DNA of 64,000 bases from positions 62,001 to 126,000 of the forward strand of contig JAZGUH010000255.1 in the NCBI GenBank assembly GCA_037893225.1, read 5' to 3'. The notes under the pieces are model-generated. The model worked only from the letters and a program-made list of their open reading frames with translations. It was not told the DNA's origin and searched no databases. Position 1 is the first letter of the stretch. Each line of letters starts with the position of its first letter. The translations under genes and the position numbers were made by a program. This document shows, one piece after another, positions 10,665 to 23,051 of this stretch. The stretch is from Hippasteria phrygiana (Eukaryota; Echinodermata; Asteroidea; Valvatida; Goniasteridae).

Positions 10665-13331
10665 ATTTGGTCAATATCCCATTCAATTATGAACAGGGAA
10701 AGGAGGGGCGTTCATCTGAAAATTTGGCAAACGTTAAGCAGTCACAATGCAGTAAACGGGAGAACGCACACAGAGTTCACGGGAAGAACTTTGTTGCGAG
10801 GTTTGAATTTTCTCGAAGAGTTCTCACGCTATGAAGCTGGCGATGGTCTGAAATTGTTGCGCTAGATCTAAGCTACCCATACGTGTGAAAATTACTGGAT
10901 TTGGTCAATATCCCATTCAATTATGAACAGGGAAAGGAGGGGCGTTCATCTGGAAATGTGGCAAACGTTAAGCAGCCACAATGCAGTAAACCGGAGAACG
11001 CACACAGAGTTCACGGGAATTTTTTTTTTGCGAGGTTGGAATTTTCTCGAAGAGTTCTAACGCTGTGAAGCTGGCGATGATCTGAAATTGTTGCGCTATA
11101 TCTAAGCTACCCATACGTGTACAAATTACTGGATTTGGTCAATATACCATTCAATTATGAACAGGGAAAGGAGGGGCGTTCATCTGAAAATTTGGCAAAC
11201 GTTAAGCAGTCACAATGCAGTAAACGGGAGAACGCACACAGAGTTCATGGGAAAAAAATTGTTGCGAGGTTTGAATTTTCTCGAAGAGTTCTCACGCTAT
11301 GAAGCTGGCGATGGTCTCAAATTGTTGCGCTAGATCTAAGCTACCCATACGTGTGAAAATTACTGGATTTGGTCAATATCCCATTCAATTATGAACAGGG
11401 AAAGGAGGGGCGTTCATCTGAAAATGTGGCAAACGTCAAGCAGTCACAATGCAGTAAACGGGAGAACGCACACAGAGTTTATGGGAAGACATTTGTTGCG
11501 AGGTTTGAATTTTCTCGAAGAGTTCTCACGCTATGAAGCTGACGATGGTCTCAAATTGTTCCGCTAGATATAAGCTACCCATACGTGTTAAAATTACTAG
11601 ATTTGGTCAATATCCCATTCAATTATGAACAGGGAAAGGAGGGGCGTTCATCTGAAAATGTGGCAAACGTTAAGCAGTCACAATGCAGTAAACGGAAGAA
11701 CGCACACAGAGTTCACAGGAAGAAATTTGTTGCGAGATTTGAATTTTCTCGAAGAGTTCTAACGCTGTGAAGCTGGCGATGGTCTGAAATTGTTGCGCTA
11801 TATCTAAGCTACCCATACGTGTACAAATTACTGGATTTGGTCAATATCCCATTCAATTATGAACAGGGAAAGGAGGGGCGTTCATCTGAAAATGTGGCAA
11901 ACGTTAAGCAGTCACAATGCAGTAAACGGGAGAACGCACACAGAGTTCACGGGAAATAATTAGTTGCGAGGTTTGAATTTTCTCGAAGAGTTCTAACGCT
12001 GTGAAGCTGGCGATGGTCTCAAATTGTTGCGCTAGATCTAAGCTACCCATACGTGTGAAAATTGCTGTATTTGGTCAATATCCCATTCAATTATGAACAG
12101 GGAAAGGAGGGGCGTTCATCTGAAAATTTGGCAAACGTTAAGCAGTCACAATGCAGTAAACGGAAGAACGCACACAGAGTTCACAGGAAGAAATTTGTTG
12201 CGAGATTTGAATTTTCTCGAAGAGTTCTAACGCTGTGAAGCTGGCGATGGTCTGAAATTGTTGCGCTATATCTAAGCTACCCATACGTGTACAAATTACT
12301 GGATTTGGTCAATATCCCATTCAATTATGAACAGGGAAAGGAGGGGCGTTCATCTGAAAATGTGGCAAACGTTAAGCAGTCACAATGCAGTAAACGGGAG
12401 AACGCACACAGAGTTCACGGGAAGAACTTTGTTGCGAGGTTTGAATTTTCTCGAAGAGTTCTCACGCTATGAAGCTGGCGATGGTCTGAAATTGTTGCGC
12501 TAGATCTAAGCTACCCATACGTGTACAAATTACTGGATTTGGTCAATATCCCATTCAATTATGAACAGGGAAAGGAGGGGCGTTCATCTGAAAATGTGGC
12601 AAACGTTAAGCAGTCACAATGCAGTAAACGGGAGAACGCACACAGAGTTCACGGGAAATAATTAGTTGCGAGGTTTGAATTTTCTCGAAGAGTTCTAACG
12701 CTGTGAAGCTGGCGATGGTCTGAAATTGTTGCGCTAGATCTAAGCTACCCATACGTGTGAAAATTGCTGTATTTGGTCAATATCAAATTCAATTATGAAC
12801 AGGGAAAGGAGGGGCGTTCATCTGAAAATGTGGCAAACGTTAAGCAGTCACAATGCAGTAAACGGAAGAACGCACACAGAGTTCACAGGAAGAAATTTGT
12901 TGCGAGATTTGAATTTTCTCGAAGAGTTCTAACGCTGTGAAGCTGGCGATGGTCTGAAATTGTTGCGCTATATCTAAGCTACCCATACGTGTAAAAATTA
13001 CTGGATTTGGTCAATATCCCATTCAATTATGAACAGGGAAAGGAGGGGCGTTCATCTGAAAATTTGGCAAACGTTAAGCAGTCACAATGCAGTAAACGGG
13101 AGAACGCACACAGAGTTCACGGGAAGAACTTTGTTGCGAGGTTTGAATTTTCTCGAAGAGTTCTCACGCTATGAAGCTGGCGATGGTCTGAAATTGTTGC
13201 GCTAGATCTAAGCTACCCATACGTGTGAAAATTACTGGATTTGGTCAATATACCATTCAATTATGAACAGGGAAAGGAGTAGCGTTCATCTGAAAATGTG
13301 GCAAACGTTAAGCAGCCACAATGCAGTAAAC
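10665..13331 (+). repeat. 12-mer HOR unit, copy 2
   Basis: Second copy of the 12-mer. Differences from copy 1 that I could see are few: ACAAATT in place of ACAAAGT at the 11819 unit, and GTGTAAAAATT at 12989 in place of GTGTACAAATT. From 11155 onward it also matches a third copy starting at 13964 at an offset of 2,809 bp. The extra base comes from the 235-bp unit at 13457. Confidence 0.85.
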
Positions 13332-13456
13332 CGGAGAACGCACACAGAGTTCACGGGAAAAATGTTTTTGCGAGGTTTGAATTTTCTCGAAGAGTTCTAA
13401 CGCTGGGAAGCTGGCGATGGTCTCAAATTGTTGCGCTAGATCTAAGCTACCCATAC

Positions 13457-13691
13457 GTGTACAAATTACTGGATTTGGTCAATATACCATTCAATTATGA
13501 ACAGGGAAAGGAGGGGCGTTCATCTGAAAATGTGGCAAACGTTAAGCAGTCACAATGCAGTAAACGGGAGAACGCACACAGAGTTACACGGGAAATAATT
13601 AGTTGCGAGGTTTGAATTTTCTCGAAGAGTTCTAACGCTGTGAAGCTGGCGATGGTCTCAAATTGTTGCGCTAGATCTAAGCTACCCATAC
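13457..13691 (+). repeat. 235-bp monomer, third copy
   Basis: Carries GAGTTACACGGG; the next unit begins at 13692. The preceding unit has CTGGGAAGC where others have CTGTGAAGC. That removes an in-frame stop and creates a 105-codon incidental frame across 13298-13615. I do not regard that frame as a gene. Confidence 0.9.
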
Positions 13692-13963
13692 GTGTGAAAA
13701 TTGCTGTATTTGGTCAATATCCCATTCAATTATGAACAGGGAAAGGAGGGGCGTTCATCTGAAAATTTGGCAAACGTTAAGCAGCCACAATGCAGTAAAC
13801 GGGAGAACGCACACAGAGTTCACGGGAAGAACTTTGTTGCGAGGTTTGAATTTTCTCGAAGAGTTCTAACGCTGTGAAGCTGGCGATTGTCTGAAATTGT
13901 TGCGCTAGATCTAAGCTACTCATACGTGTGAAAATTGCTGGATTTGGTCAATATCCCATTAAA

Positions 13964-16900
13964 TTATGAACAGGGAAAGGAGGGGCGTTCATCTGAAAAT
14001 TTGGCAAACGTTAAGCAGTCACAATGCAGTAAACGGGAGAACGCACACAGAGTTCATGGGAAAAAAATTGTTGCGAGGTTTGAATTTTCTCGAAGAGTTC
14101 TCACGCTATGAAGCTGGCGATGGTCTCAAATTGTTGCGCTAGATCTAAGCTACCCATACGTGTGAAAATTACTGGATTTGGTCAATATCCCATTCAATTA
14201 TGAACAGGGAAAGGAGGGGCGTTCATCTGAAAATGTGGCAAACGTCAAGCAGTCACAATGCAGTAAACGGGAGAACGCACACAGAGTTTATGGGAAGACA
14301 TTTGTTGCGAGGTTTGAATTTTCTCGAAGAGTTCTCACGCTATGAAGCTGACGATGGTCTCAAATTGTTCCGCTAGATATAAGCTACCCATACGTGTTAA
14401 AATTACTAGATTTGGTCAATATCCCATTCAATTATGAACAGGGAAAGGAGGGGCGTTCATCTGAAAATGTGGCAAACGTTAAGCAGTCACAATGCAGTAA
14501 ACGGAAGAACGCACACAGAGTTCACAGGAAGAAATTTGTTGCGAGATTTGAATTTTCTCGAAGAGTTCTAACGCTGTGAAGCTGGCGATGGTCTGAAATT
14601 GTTGCGCTATATCTAAGCTACCCATACGTGTACAAATTACTGGATTTGGTCAATATCCCATTCAATTATGAACAGGGAAAGGAGGGGCGTTCATCTGAAA
14701 ATGTGGCAAACGTTAAGCAGTCACAATGCAGTAAACGGGAGAACGCACACAGAGTTCACGGGAAATAATTAGTTGCGAGGTTTGAATTTTCTCGAAGAGT
14801 TCTAACGCTGTGAAGCTGGCGATGGTCTCAAATTGTTGCGCTAGATCTAAGCTACCCATACGTGTGAAAATTGCTGTATTTGGTCAATATCCCATTCAAT
14901 TATGAACAGGGAAAGGAGGGGCGTTCATCTGAAAATTTGGCAAACGTTAAGCAGTCACAATGCAGTAAACGGAAGAACGCACACAGAGTTCACAGGAAGA
15001 AATTTGTTGCGAGATTTGAATTTTCTCGAAGAGTTCTAACGCTGTGAAGCTGGCGATGGTCTGAAATTGTTGCGCTATATCTAAGCTACCCATACGTGTA
15101 CAAATTACTGGATTTGGTCAATATCCCATTCAATTATGAACAGGGAAAGGAGGGGCGTTCATCTGAAAATGTGGCAAACGTTAAGCAGTCACAATGCAGT
15201 AAACGGGAGAACGCACACAGAGTTCACGGGAAGAACTTTGTTGCGAGGTTTGAATTTTCTCGAAGAGTTCTCACGCTATGAAGCTGGCGATGGTCTGAAA
15301 TTGTTGCGCTAGATCTAAGCTACCCATACGTGTACAAATTACTGGATTTGGTCAATATCCCATTCAATTATGAACAGGGAAAGGAGGGGCGTTCATCTGA
15401 AAATGTGGCAAACGTTAAGCAGTCACAATGCAGTAAACGGGAGAACGCACACAGAGTTCACGGGAAATAATTAGTTGCGAGGTTTGAATTTTCTCGAAGA
15501 GTTCTAACGCTGTGAAGCTGGCGATGGTCTGAAATTGTTGCGCTAGATCTAAGCTACCCATACGTGTGAAAATTGCTGTATTTGGTCAATATCAAATTCA
15601 ATTATGAACAGGGAAAGGAGGGGCGTTCATCTGAAAATGTGGCAAACGTTAAGCAGTCACAATGCAGTAAACGGAAGAACGCACACAGAGTTCACAGGAA
15701 GAAATTTGTTGCGAGATTTGAATTTTCTCGAAGAGTTCTAACGCTGTGAAGCTGGCGATGGTCTGAAATTGTTGCGCTATATCTAAGCTACCCATACGTG
15801 TACAAATTACTGGATTTGGTCAATATCCCATTCAATTATGAACAGGGAAAGGAGGGGCGTTCATCTGAAAATTTGGCAAACGTTAAGCAGTCACAATGCA
15901 GTAAACGGGAGAACGCACACAGAGTTCACGGGAAGAACTTTGTTGCGAGGTTTGAATTTTCTCGAAGAGTTCTCACGCTATGAAGCTGGCGATGGTCTGA
16001 AATTGTTGCGCTAGATCTAAGCTACCCATACGTGTGAAAATTACTGGATTTGGTCAATATACCATTCAATTATGAACAGGGAAAGGAGTAGCGTTCATCT
16101 GAAAATGTGGCAAACGTTAAGCAGCCACAATGCAGTAAACCGGAGAACGCACACAGAGTTCACGGGAAAAATGTTTTTGCGAGGTTTGAATTTTCTCGAA
16201 GAGTTCTAACGCTGGGAAGCTGGCGATGGTCTCAAATTGTTGCGCTAGATCTAAGCTACCCATACGTGTACAAATTACTGGATTTGGTCAATATACCATT
16301 CAATTATGAACAGGGAAAGGAGGGGCGTTCATCTGAAAATGTGGCAAACGTTAAGCAGTCACAATGCAGTAAACGGGAGAACGCACACAGAGTTACACGG
16401 GAAATAATTAGTTGCGAGGTTTGAATTTTCTCGAAGAGTTCTAACGCTGTGAAGCTGGCGATGGTCTCAAATTGTTGCGCTAGATCTAAGCTACCCATAC
16501 GTGTGAAAATTGCTGTATTTGGTCAATATCCCATTCAATTATGAACAGGGAAAGGAGGGGCGTTCATCTGAAAATTTGGCAAACGTTAAGCAGCCACAAT
16601 GCAGTAAACGGGAGAACGCACACAGAGTTCACGGGAAGAACTTTGTTGCGAGGTTTGAATTTTCTCGAAGAGTTCTAACGCTGTGAAGCTGGCGATTGTC
16701 TGAAATTGTTGCGCTAGATCTAAGCTACTCATACGTGTGAAAATTGCTGGATTTGGTCAATATCCCATTAAATTATGAACAGGGAAAGGAGGGGCGTTCA
16801 TCTGAAAATTTGGCAAACGTTAAGCAGTCACAATGCAGTAAACGGGAGAACGCACACAGAGTTCATGGGAAAAAAATTGTTGCGAGGTTTGAATTTTCTC

Positions 16901-17547
16901 GAAGAGTTCTCACGCTATGAAGCTGGCGATGGTCTCAAATTGTTGCGCTAGATCTAAGCTACCCATACGTGTGAAAATTACTGGATTTGGTCAATATCCC
17001 ATTCAATTATGAACAGGGAAAGGAGGGGCGTTCATCTGAAAATGTGGCAAACGTCAAGCAGTCACAATGCAGTAAACGGGAGAACGCACACAGAGTTTAT
17101 GGGAAGACATTTGTTGCGAGGTTTGAATTTTCTCGAAGAGTTCTCACGCTATGAAGCTGACGATGGTCTCAAATTGTTCCGCTAGATATAAGCTACCCAT
17201 ACGTGTGAAAATTACTAGATTTGGTCAATATCCCATTCAATTATGAACAGGGAAAGGAGGGGCGTTCATCTGAAAATGTGGCAAACGTTAAGCAGTCACA
17301 ATGCAGTAAACGGAAGAACGCACACAGAGTTCACAGGAAGAAATTTGTTGCGAGATTTGAATTTTCTCGAAGAGTTCTAACGCTGTGAAGCTGGCGATGG
17401 TCTGAAATTGTTGCGCTATATCTAAGCTACCCATACGTGTACAAATTACTGGATTTGGTCAATATCCCATTCAATTATGAACAGGGAAAGGAGGGGCGTT
17501 CATCTGAAAATGTGGCAAACGTTAAGCAGTCACAATGCAGTAAACGG
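13964..17547 (+). repeat. 12-mer HOR, copy 3 (offset 2,809 bp from 11155-14738)
   Basis: Bases 11155-14738 and 13964-17547 match at an offset of 2,809 bp, so the copies overlap and the HOR runs for more than one full turn. The 235-bp units at 13457 and 16266, the CTGGGAAGCTGG changes at about 13400 and 16209, and the GATTGTCTG/CTACTCATAC units recur in step. Differences include GTGTTAAAATT at 14394 against GTGTGAAAATT at 17203. The copies part at CGGGAG (14628 unit) against CGGAAG (17437 unit). Confidence 0.8.
16266..16500 (+). repeat. 235-bp monomer, fourth copy
   Basis: Same GAGTTACACGGG insertion, 2,809 bp after the third copy, as expected from the 12-mer HOR. The next unit begins at 16501. 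Confidence 0.9.
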
Positions 17548-18372
17548 AAGAACGCACACAGAGTTCACAGGAAGAAATTTGTTGCGAGATTTGAATTTTC
17601 TCGAAGAGTTCTAACGCTGTGAAGCTGGCGATGGTCTGAAATTGTTGCGCTATATCTAAGCTACCCATACGTGTACAAATTACTGGATTTGGTCAATATC
17701 CCATTCAATTATGAACAGGGAAAGGAGGGGCGTTCATCTGAAAATGTGGCAAACGTTAAGCAGTCACAATGCAGTAAACGGGAGAACGCACACAGAGTTC
17801 ACGGGAAGAACTTTGTTGCGAGGTTTGAATTTTCTCGAAGAGTTCTCACGCTATGAAGCTGGCGATGGTCTGAAATTGTTGCGCTAGATCTAAGCTACCC
17901 ATACGTGTGAAAATTACTGGATTTGGTCAATATACCATTCAATTATGAACAGGGAAAGGAGTGGCGTTCATCTGAAAATGTGGCAAACGTTAAGCAGCCA
18001 CAATGCAGTAAACCGGAGAACGCACACAGAGTTCACGGGAAAAATGTTTTTGCGAGGTTTGAATTTTCTCGAAGAGTTCTAACGCTGTGAAGCTGGCGAT
18101 GGTCTCAAATTGTTGCGCTAGATCTAAGCTACCCATACGTGTGAAAATTGCTGTATTTGGTCAATATCCCATTCAATTATGAACAGGGAAAGGAGGGGCG
18201 TTCATCTGAAAATTTGGCAAACGTTAAGCAGCCACAATGCAGTAAACGGGAGAACGCACACAGAGTTCACGGGAAGAACTTTGTTGCGAGGTTTGAATTT
18301 TCTCGAAGAGTTCTAACGCTGTGAAGCTGGCGATTGTCTGAAATTGTTGCGCTAGATCTAAGCTACTCATAC
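17203..18372 (+). repeat. Re-used block like 2692-4096, lacking one monomer
   Basis: The unit order repeats that of the 2576-4129 block: ACTAGATTTGG, two CACAGGAAG units, an AAGAACTTTG unit, and the GAGTGGCG/AAACCGG/AAAATGTTTTTG unit at 17905. The block then passes directly to the GCTGTATTTGG/GATTGTCTG unit at 18139. The 235-bp unit that separates these two classes at 1053 and 3628 is missing here. This looks like a one-monomer loss by unequal exchange. Confidence 0.75.
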
Positions 18373-18606
18373 GTGTGAAAATTGCTGGATTTGGTCAATA
18401 TCCCATTAAATTATGAACAGGGAAAGGAGTGGCGTTCATCTGAAAATGTGGCAAACGTTAAGCAGTCACAATGCAGTAAACGGGAGAACGCACACAGAGT
18501 TCACGGGAAATAATTAGTTGCGAGGTTTGAATTTTCTCGAAGAGTTCTAACGCTGTGAAGCTGGCGATGGTCTCAAATTGTTGCGCTAGATCTAAGCTAC
18601 CCATAA
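18373..18606 (+). repeat. Chimeric monomer
   Basis: The head (TTGCTGGATTTGG and CCCATTAAATT) is that of the units at 4097 and 13926. The rest (GAGTGGCGTTC, AAATAATTAG) is that of the unit at 5033. The switch lies between about +37 and +57. To the right the order follows 5267-5968, including AACGTTGAGC (5267 and 18607) and GCAAACAGAG (5735 and 19075), so this unit marks the join between two older blocks. Confidence 0.7.
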
Positions 18607-20244
18607 GTGTGAACATTACTGGATTTGGTCAATATCCCATTAAATTATGAACAGGGAAAGGAGGGGCGTTCATCTGAAAATGTGGCAAACGTTGAGCAGT
18701 CACAATGAAGTAAACGGGAGAACGCACACAGAGTTTATGGGAAGAAATTTGTTGCGAGGTTTGAATTTTCTCGAAGAGTTCTCACGCTGTGAAGCTGACG
18801 ATGGTCTCAAATTGTTCCGCTAGATATAAGCTACCCATACGTGTGAAAATTACTAGATTTGGTCAATATCCCATTCAATTATGAACAGGGAAAGGAGGGG
18901 CGTTCATCTGAAAATGTGGCAAACGTTAAGCAGTCACAATGCAGTAAACGGAAGAACGCACACAGAGTTCACAGGAAGAAATTTGTTGCGAGATTTGAAT
19001 TTTCTCGAAGAGTTCTAACGCTGTGAAGCTGGCGATGGTCTGAAATTGTTGCGCTATATCTAAGCTACCCATACGTGTACAAATTACTGGATTTGGTCAA
19101 TATCCCATTCAATTATGAGCAGGGAAAGGAGGGGCGTTCATCTGAAAATGTGGCAAACGTTAAGCAGTCACAATGCAGTAAACGGGAGAACGCAAACAGA
19201 GTTCACGGGAAGAACTTTGTTGCGAGGTTTGAATTTTCTCGAAGAGTTCTCACGCTATGAAGCTGGCGATGGTCTGAAATTGTTGCGCTAGATCTAAGCT
19301 ACCCATACGTGTGAAAATTACTGGATTTGGTCAATATCCCATTCAATTATGAACAGGGAAAGGAGGGGCGTTCATCTGAAAATGTGGCAAACGTTAAGCA
19401 GTCACAATGCAGTAAACGGGAGAACGCACACAGAGTTCACGGGAAATAATTAGTTGCGAGGTTTGAATTTTCTCGAAGAGTTCTAACGCTGTGAAGCTGG
19501 CGATGGTCTGAAATTGTTGCGCTAGATCTAAGCTACCCATACGTGTGAAAATTGCTGTATTTGGTCAATATCAAATTCAATTATGAACAGGGAAAGGAGG
19601 GGCGTTCATCTGAAAATGTGGCAAACGTTAAGCAGTCACAATGCAGTAAACGGAAGAACGCACACAGAGTTCACAGGAAGAAATTTGTTGCGAGATTTGA
19701 ATTTTCTCGAAGAGTTCTAACGCTGTGAAGCTGGCGATGGTCTGAAATTGTTGCGCTATATCTAAGCTACCCATACGTGTACAAATTACTGGATTTGGTC
19801 AATATCCCATTCAATTATGAACAGGGAAAGGAGGGGCGTTCATCTGAAAATGTGGCAAACGTTAAGCAGTCACAATGCAGTAAACGGGAGAACGCACACA
19901 GAGTTCACGGGAAGAACTTTGTTGCGAGGTTTGAATTTTCTCGAAGAGTTCTCACGCTATGAAGCTGGCGATGGTCTGAAATTGTTGCGCTAGATCTAAG
20001 CTACCCATACGTGTGAAAATTACTGGATTTGGTCAATATCCCATTCAATTATGAACAGGGAAAGGAGTGGCGTTCATCTGAAAATGTGGCAAACGTTAAG
20101 CAGTCACAATGCAGTAAACGGGAGAACGCACACAGAGTTCACGGGAAATAATTAGTTGCGAGGTTTGAATTTTCTCGAAGAGTTCTAACGCTGTGAAGCT
20201 GGCGATGGTCTCAAATTGTTGCGCTAGATCTAAGCTACCCATAA

Positions 20245-22115
20245 GTGTGAAAATTACTGGATTTGGTCAATATCCCATTAAATTATGCACAGGGAAAGGA
20301 GGGGCGTTCATCTGAAAATGTGGCAAACGTTAAGCAGTCACAATGAAGTAAACGGGAGAACGCACACAGAGTTTATGGGAAGAAATTTGTTGCGAGGTTT
20401 GAATTTTCTCGAAGAGTTCTCACGCTGTGAAGCTGGAGATGGTCTGAAATTGTTGCGCTAGATCTAAGCTACCCATAAGTGTGAAAATTACTGGATTTGG
20501 TCAATATACCATTCAATTATGAACAGGGAAAGGAGGGGCGTTCATCTGAAAATGTGGCAAACGTTAAGCAGCCACAATGCAGTAAACCGGAGAACGCACA
20601 CAGAGTTCACGGGAATTTTTTTTTGCGAGGTTGGAATTTTCTCGAAGAGTTCTAACGCTGTGAAGCTGGCGATGGTCTCAAATTGTTGCGCTAGATCTAA
20701 GCTACCCATACGTGTACAAATTACTGGATTTGGTCAATATCCTATTCAATTATGAACAGGGAAAGGAGGGGCGTTCATCTGAAAATTTGGCAAACGTTAA
20801 GCAGTCACAATGCAGTAAACGGGAGAACGCACACAGAGTTCACGGGAAGAACTTTGTTGCGAGGTTTGAATTTTCTCGAAGAGTTCTCACGCTGTGAAGC
20901 TGGAGATGGTCTCAAATTGTTGCGCTAGATCTAAGCTACCCATAAGTGTGAAAATTACTGGATTTGGTCAATATACCATTCAATTATGAACAGGGAAAGG
21001 AGGGGCGTTCATCTGAAAATGTGGCAAACGTTAAACAGCCACAATGCAGTAAACCGGAGAACGCACACAGAGTTCACGGGAAAATTTGTTTTGCGAGGTT
21101 GGAATTTTCCCGAAGAGTTCTAACGCTGTGAAGCTGGCGATGGTCTCAAATTGTTGCGCTATATCTAAGCTACCCATACGTGTACAAATTACTGGATTTG
21201 GTCAATATACCATTCAATTATGAACAGGGAAAGGAGGGGCGTTCATCTGAAAATTTGGCAAACGTTAAGCAGTCACAATGCAGTAAACGGAAGAACGCAC
21301 ACAGAGTTCACAGGAAGAAATTTGTTGCGAGATTTGAATTTTCTCGAAGAGTTCTAACGCTGTGAAGCTGGCGATGGTCTGAAATTGTTGCGCTATATCT
21401 AAGCTACCCATACGTGTACAAATTACTGGATTTGGTCAATATCCCATTAAATTATGAACAGGGAAAGGAGGGGCGTTCATCTGAAAATGTGGCAAACGTT
21501 AAGCAGTCACAATGCAGTAAACGGGAGAACGCACACAGAGTTCACGGGAAGAACTTTGTTGCGAGGTTTGAATTTTCTCGAAGAGTTCTCACGCTATGAA
21601 ACTGGCGATGGTCTGAAATTGTTGCGCTAGATCTAAGCTACCCATACGTGTGAAAATTACTGGATTTGGTCAATATCCCATTCAATTATGAACAGGGAAA
21701 GGAGGGGCGTTCATCTGGAAATGTGGCAAACGTTAAGCAGCCACAATGCAGTAAACGGGAGAACGCACACAGAGTTCACGGGAAGAACTTTGTTGCGAGG
21801 TTTGAATTTTCTCGAAGAGTTCTCACGCTATGAAGCTGGCGATGGTCTGAAATTGTTGCGCTAGATCTAAGCTACCCATACGTGTGAACATTACTGGATT
21901 TGGTCAATATCCCATTCAATTATGAACAGGGAAAGGAGGGGCGTTCATCTGAAAATGTGGCAAACGTTAAGCAGTCACAATGCAGTAAACGGGAGAACGC
22001 ACACAGAGTTCACGGGAAATAATTAGTTGCGAGGTTTGAATTTTCTCGAAGAGTTCTAACGCTGTGAAGCTGGCGATGGTCTCAAATTGTTGCGCTAGAT
22101 CTAAGCTACCCATAA
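20245..22115 (+). repeat. Mixed zone between satellite domains 1 and 2
   Basis: Units here combine domain 1 and domain 2 markers. The 20245 unit has ATGCACAGG like 6203 but AAGTAAACGG, TTTATGGGAAGAAATTTG and CTGGAGATGG like domain 2. The 20479 unit has a run of nine T and is 233 bp. The 20946 unit has TTTTCCCGAAG and AAATTTGTTTTG and is seen only once. The 21180 unit joins an AAAATTTGG head to a CACAGGAAG tail. I could not find a long same-offset match for this zone, so it looks like a junction region with older or more mixed units. Confidence 0.6.
20479..20711 (+). repeat. 233-bp monomer with T9 run
   Basis: The unit reads GGGAA followed by nine T then GCGAGG, where the related units at 6671, 8075 and 10883 have ten T. 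The next GTGT is at 20712, so the unit is 233 bp. Slippage in the homopolymer, or a sequencing error in it, would explain the missing base. Confidence 0.8.
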
Positions 22116-23051
22116 GTGTGAAAATTACTGGATTTGGTCAATATCCCATTAAATTATGAACAGGGAAAGGAGGGGCGTTCATCTGAAAATGTGGCAAACG
22201 TTAAGCAGTCACAATGCAGTAAACGGAAGAACGCACACAGAGTTCACAGGAAGAAATTTGTTGCGAGGTTTGAATTTTCTCGAAGAGTTCTAACGCTGTG
22301 AAGCTGGCGATGGTCTGAAATTGTTGCGCTAGATCTAAGCTACCCATACGTGTGAAAATTACTGGATTTGGTCAATATCCCATTCAATTATGAACAGGGA
22401 AAGGAGGGGCGTTCATCTGAAAATGTGGCAAACGTTAAGCAGTCACAATGCAGTAAACGGGAGAACGCACACAGAGTTCACGGGAAATAATTAGTTGCGA
22501 GGTTTGAATTTTCTCGAAGAGTTCTAACGCTGTGAAGCTGGCGATGGTCTCAAATTGTTGCGCTAGATCTAAGCTACCCATAAGTGTGAAAATTACTGGA
22601 TTTGGTCAATATCCCATTAAATTATGAACAGGGAAAGGAGGGGCGTTCATCTGAAAATTTGGCAAACGTTAAGCAGTCACAATGAAGTAAACGGGAGAAC
22701 GCACACAGAGTTTATGGGAAGAAATTTGTTGCGAGGTTTGAATTTTCTCGAAGAGTTCTCACGCTGTGAAGCTGGAGATGGTCTCAAATTGTTGCGCTAG
22801 ATCTAAGCTACCCATAAGTGTGAAAATTACTGGATTTGGTCAATATACCATTCAATTATGAACAGGGAAAGGAGGGGCGTTCATCTGAAAATGTGGCAAA
22901 CGTTAAGCAGTCACAATGCAGTAAACGGGAGAACGCACACAGAGTTCACGGGAAATAATTAGTTGCGAGGTTTGAATTTTCTCGAAGAGTTCTAACGCTG
23001 TGAAGCTGGAGATGGTCTCAAATTGTTGCGCTAGATCTAAGCTACCCATAC

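Larger units (their letters stand above)
1..20244 (+). repeat. Satellite domain 1 (block duplications and 12-mer HOR)
   Basis: This domain is recognised by variants that are frequent here and rare or absent later: CACAGGAAGAAATTTG with GAGATTTG, GCTGTATTTGG heads with AAAATTTGG, CATGGGAAAAAAATTG, TTTATGGGAAGACATTTG with CTGACGATGG, and many units opening GTGTACAAATT. Domain 1 has no single regular HOR. It is a mosaic of a 2,575-bp duplication, a 1,404-bp tandem duplication, a 12-mer HOR of 2,808/2,809 bp, and re-used pieces at 17.1-20.2 kb. The right boundary is set where units with AAGTGTG heads, AAGTAAACGG and CTGGAGATGG become the rule. The change is gradual, so the exact edge is approximate. 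Confidence 0.8.

Noticed and set aside
13298..13615. 105-codon frame crossing a monomer boundary (copy at 16107-16424)
   Set aside because: A single substitution (CTGTGAAG to CTGGGAAG) removes the stop. The second copy is simply a duplicate in the 12-mer HOR.
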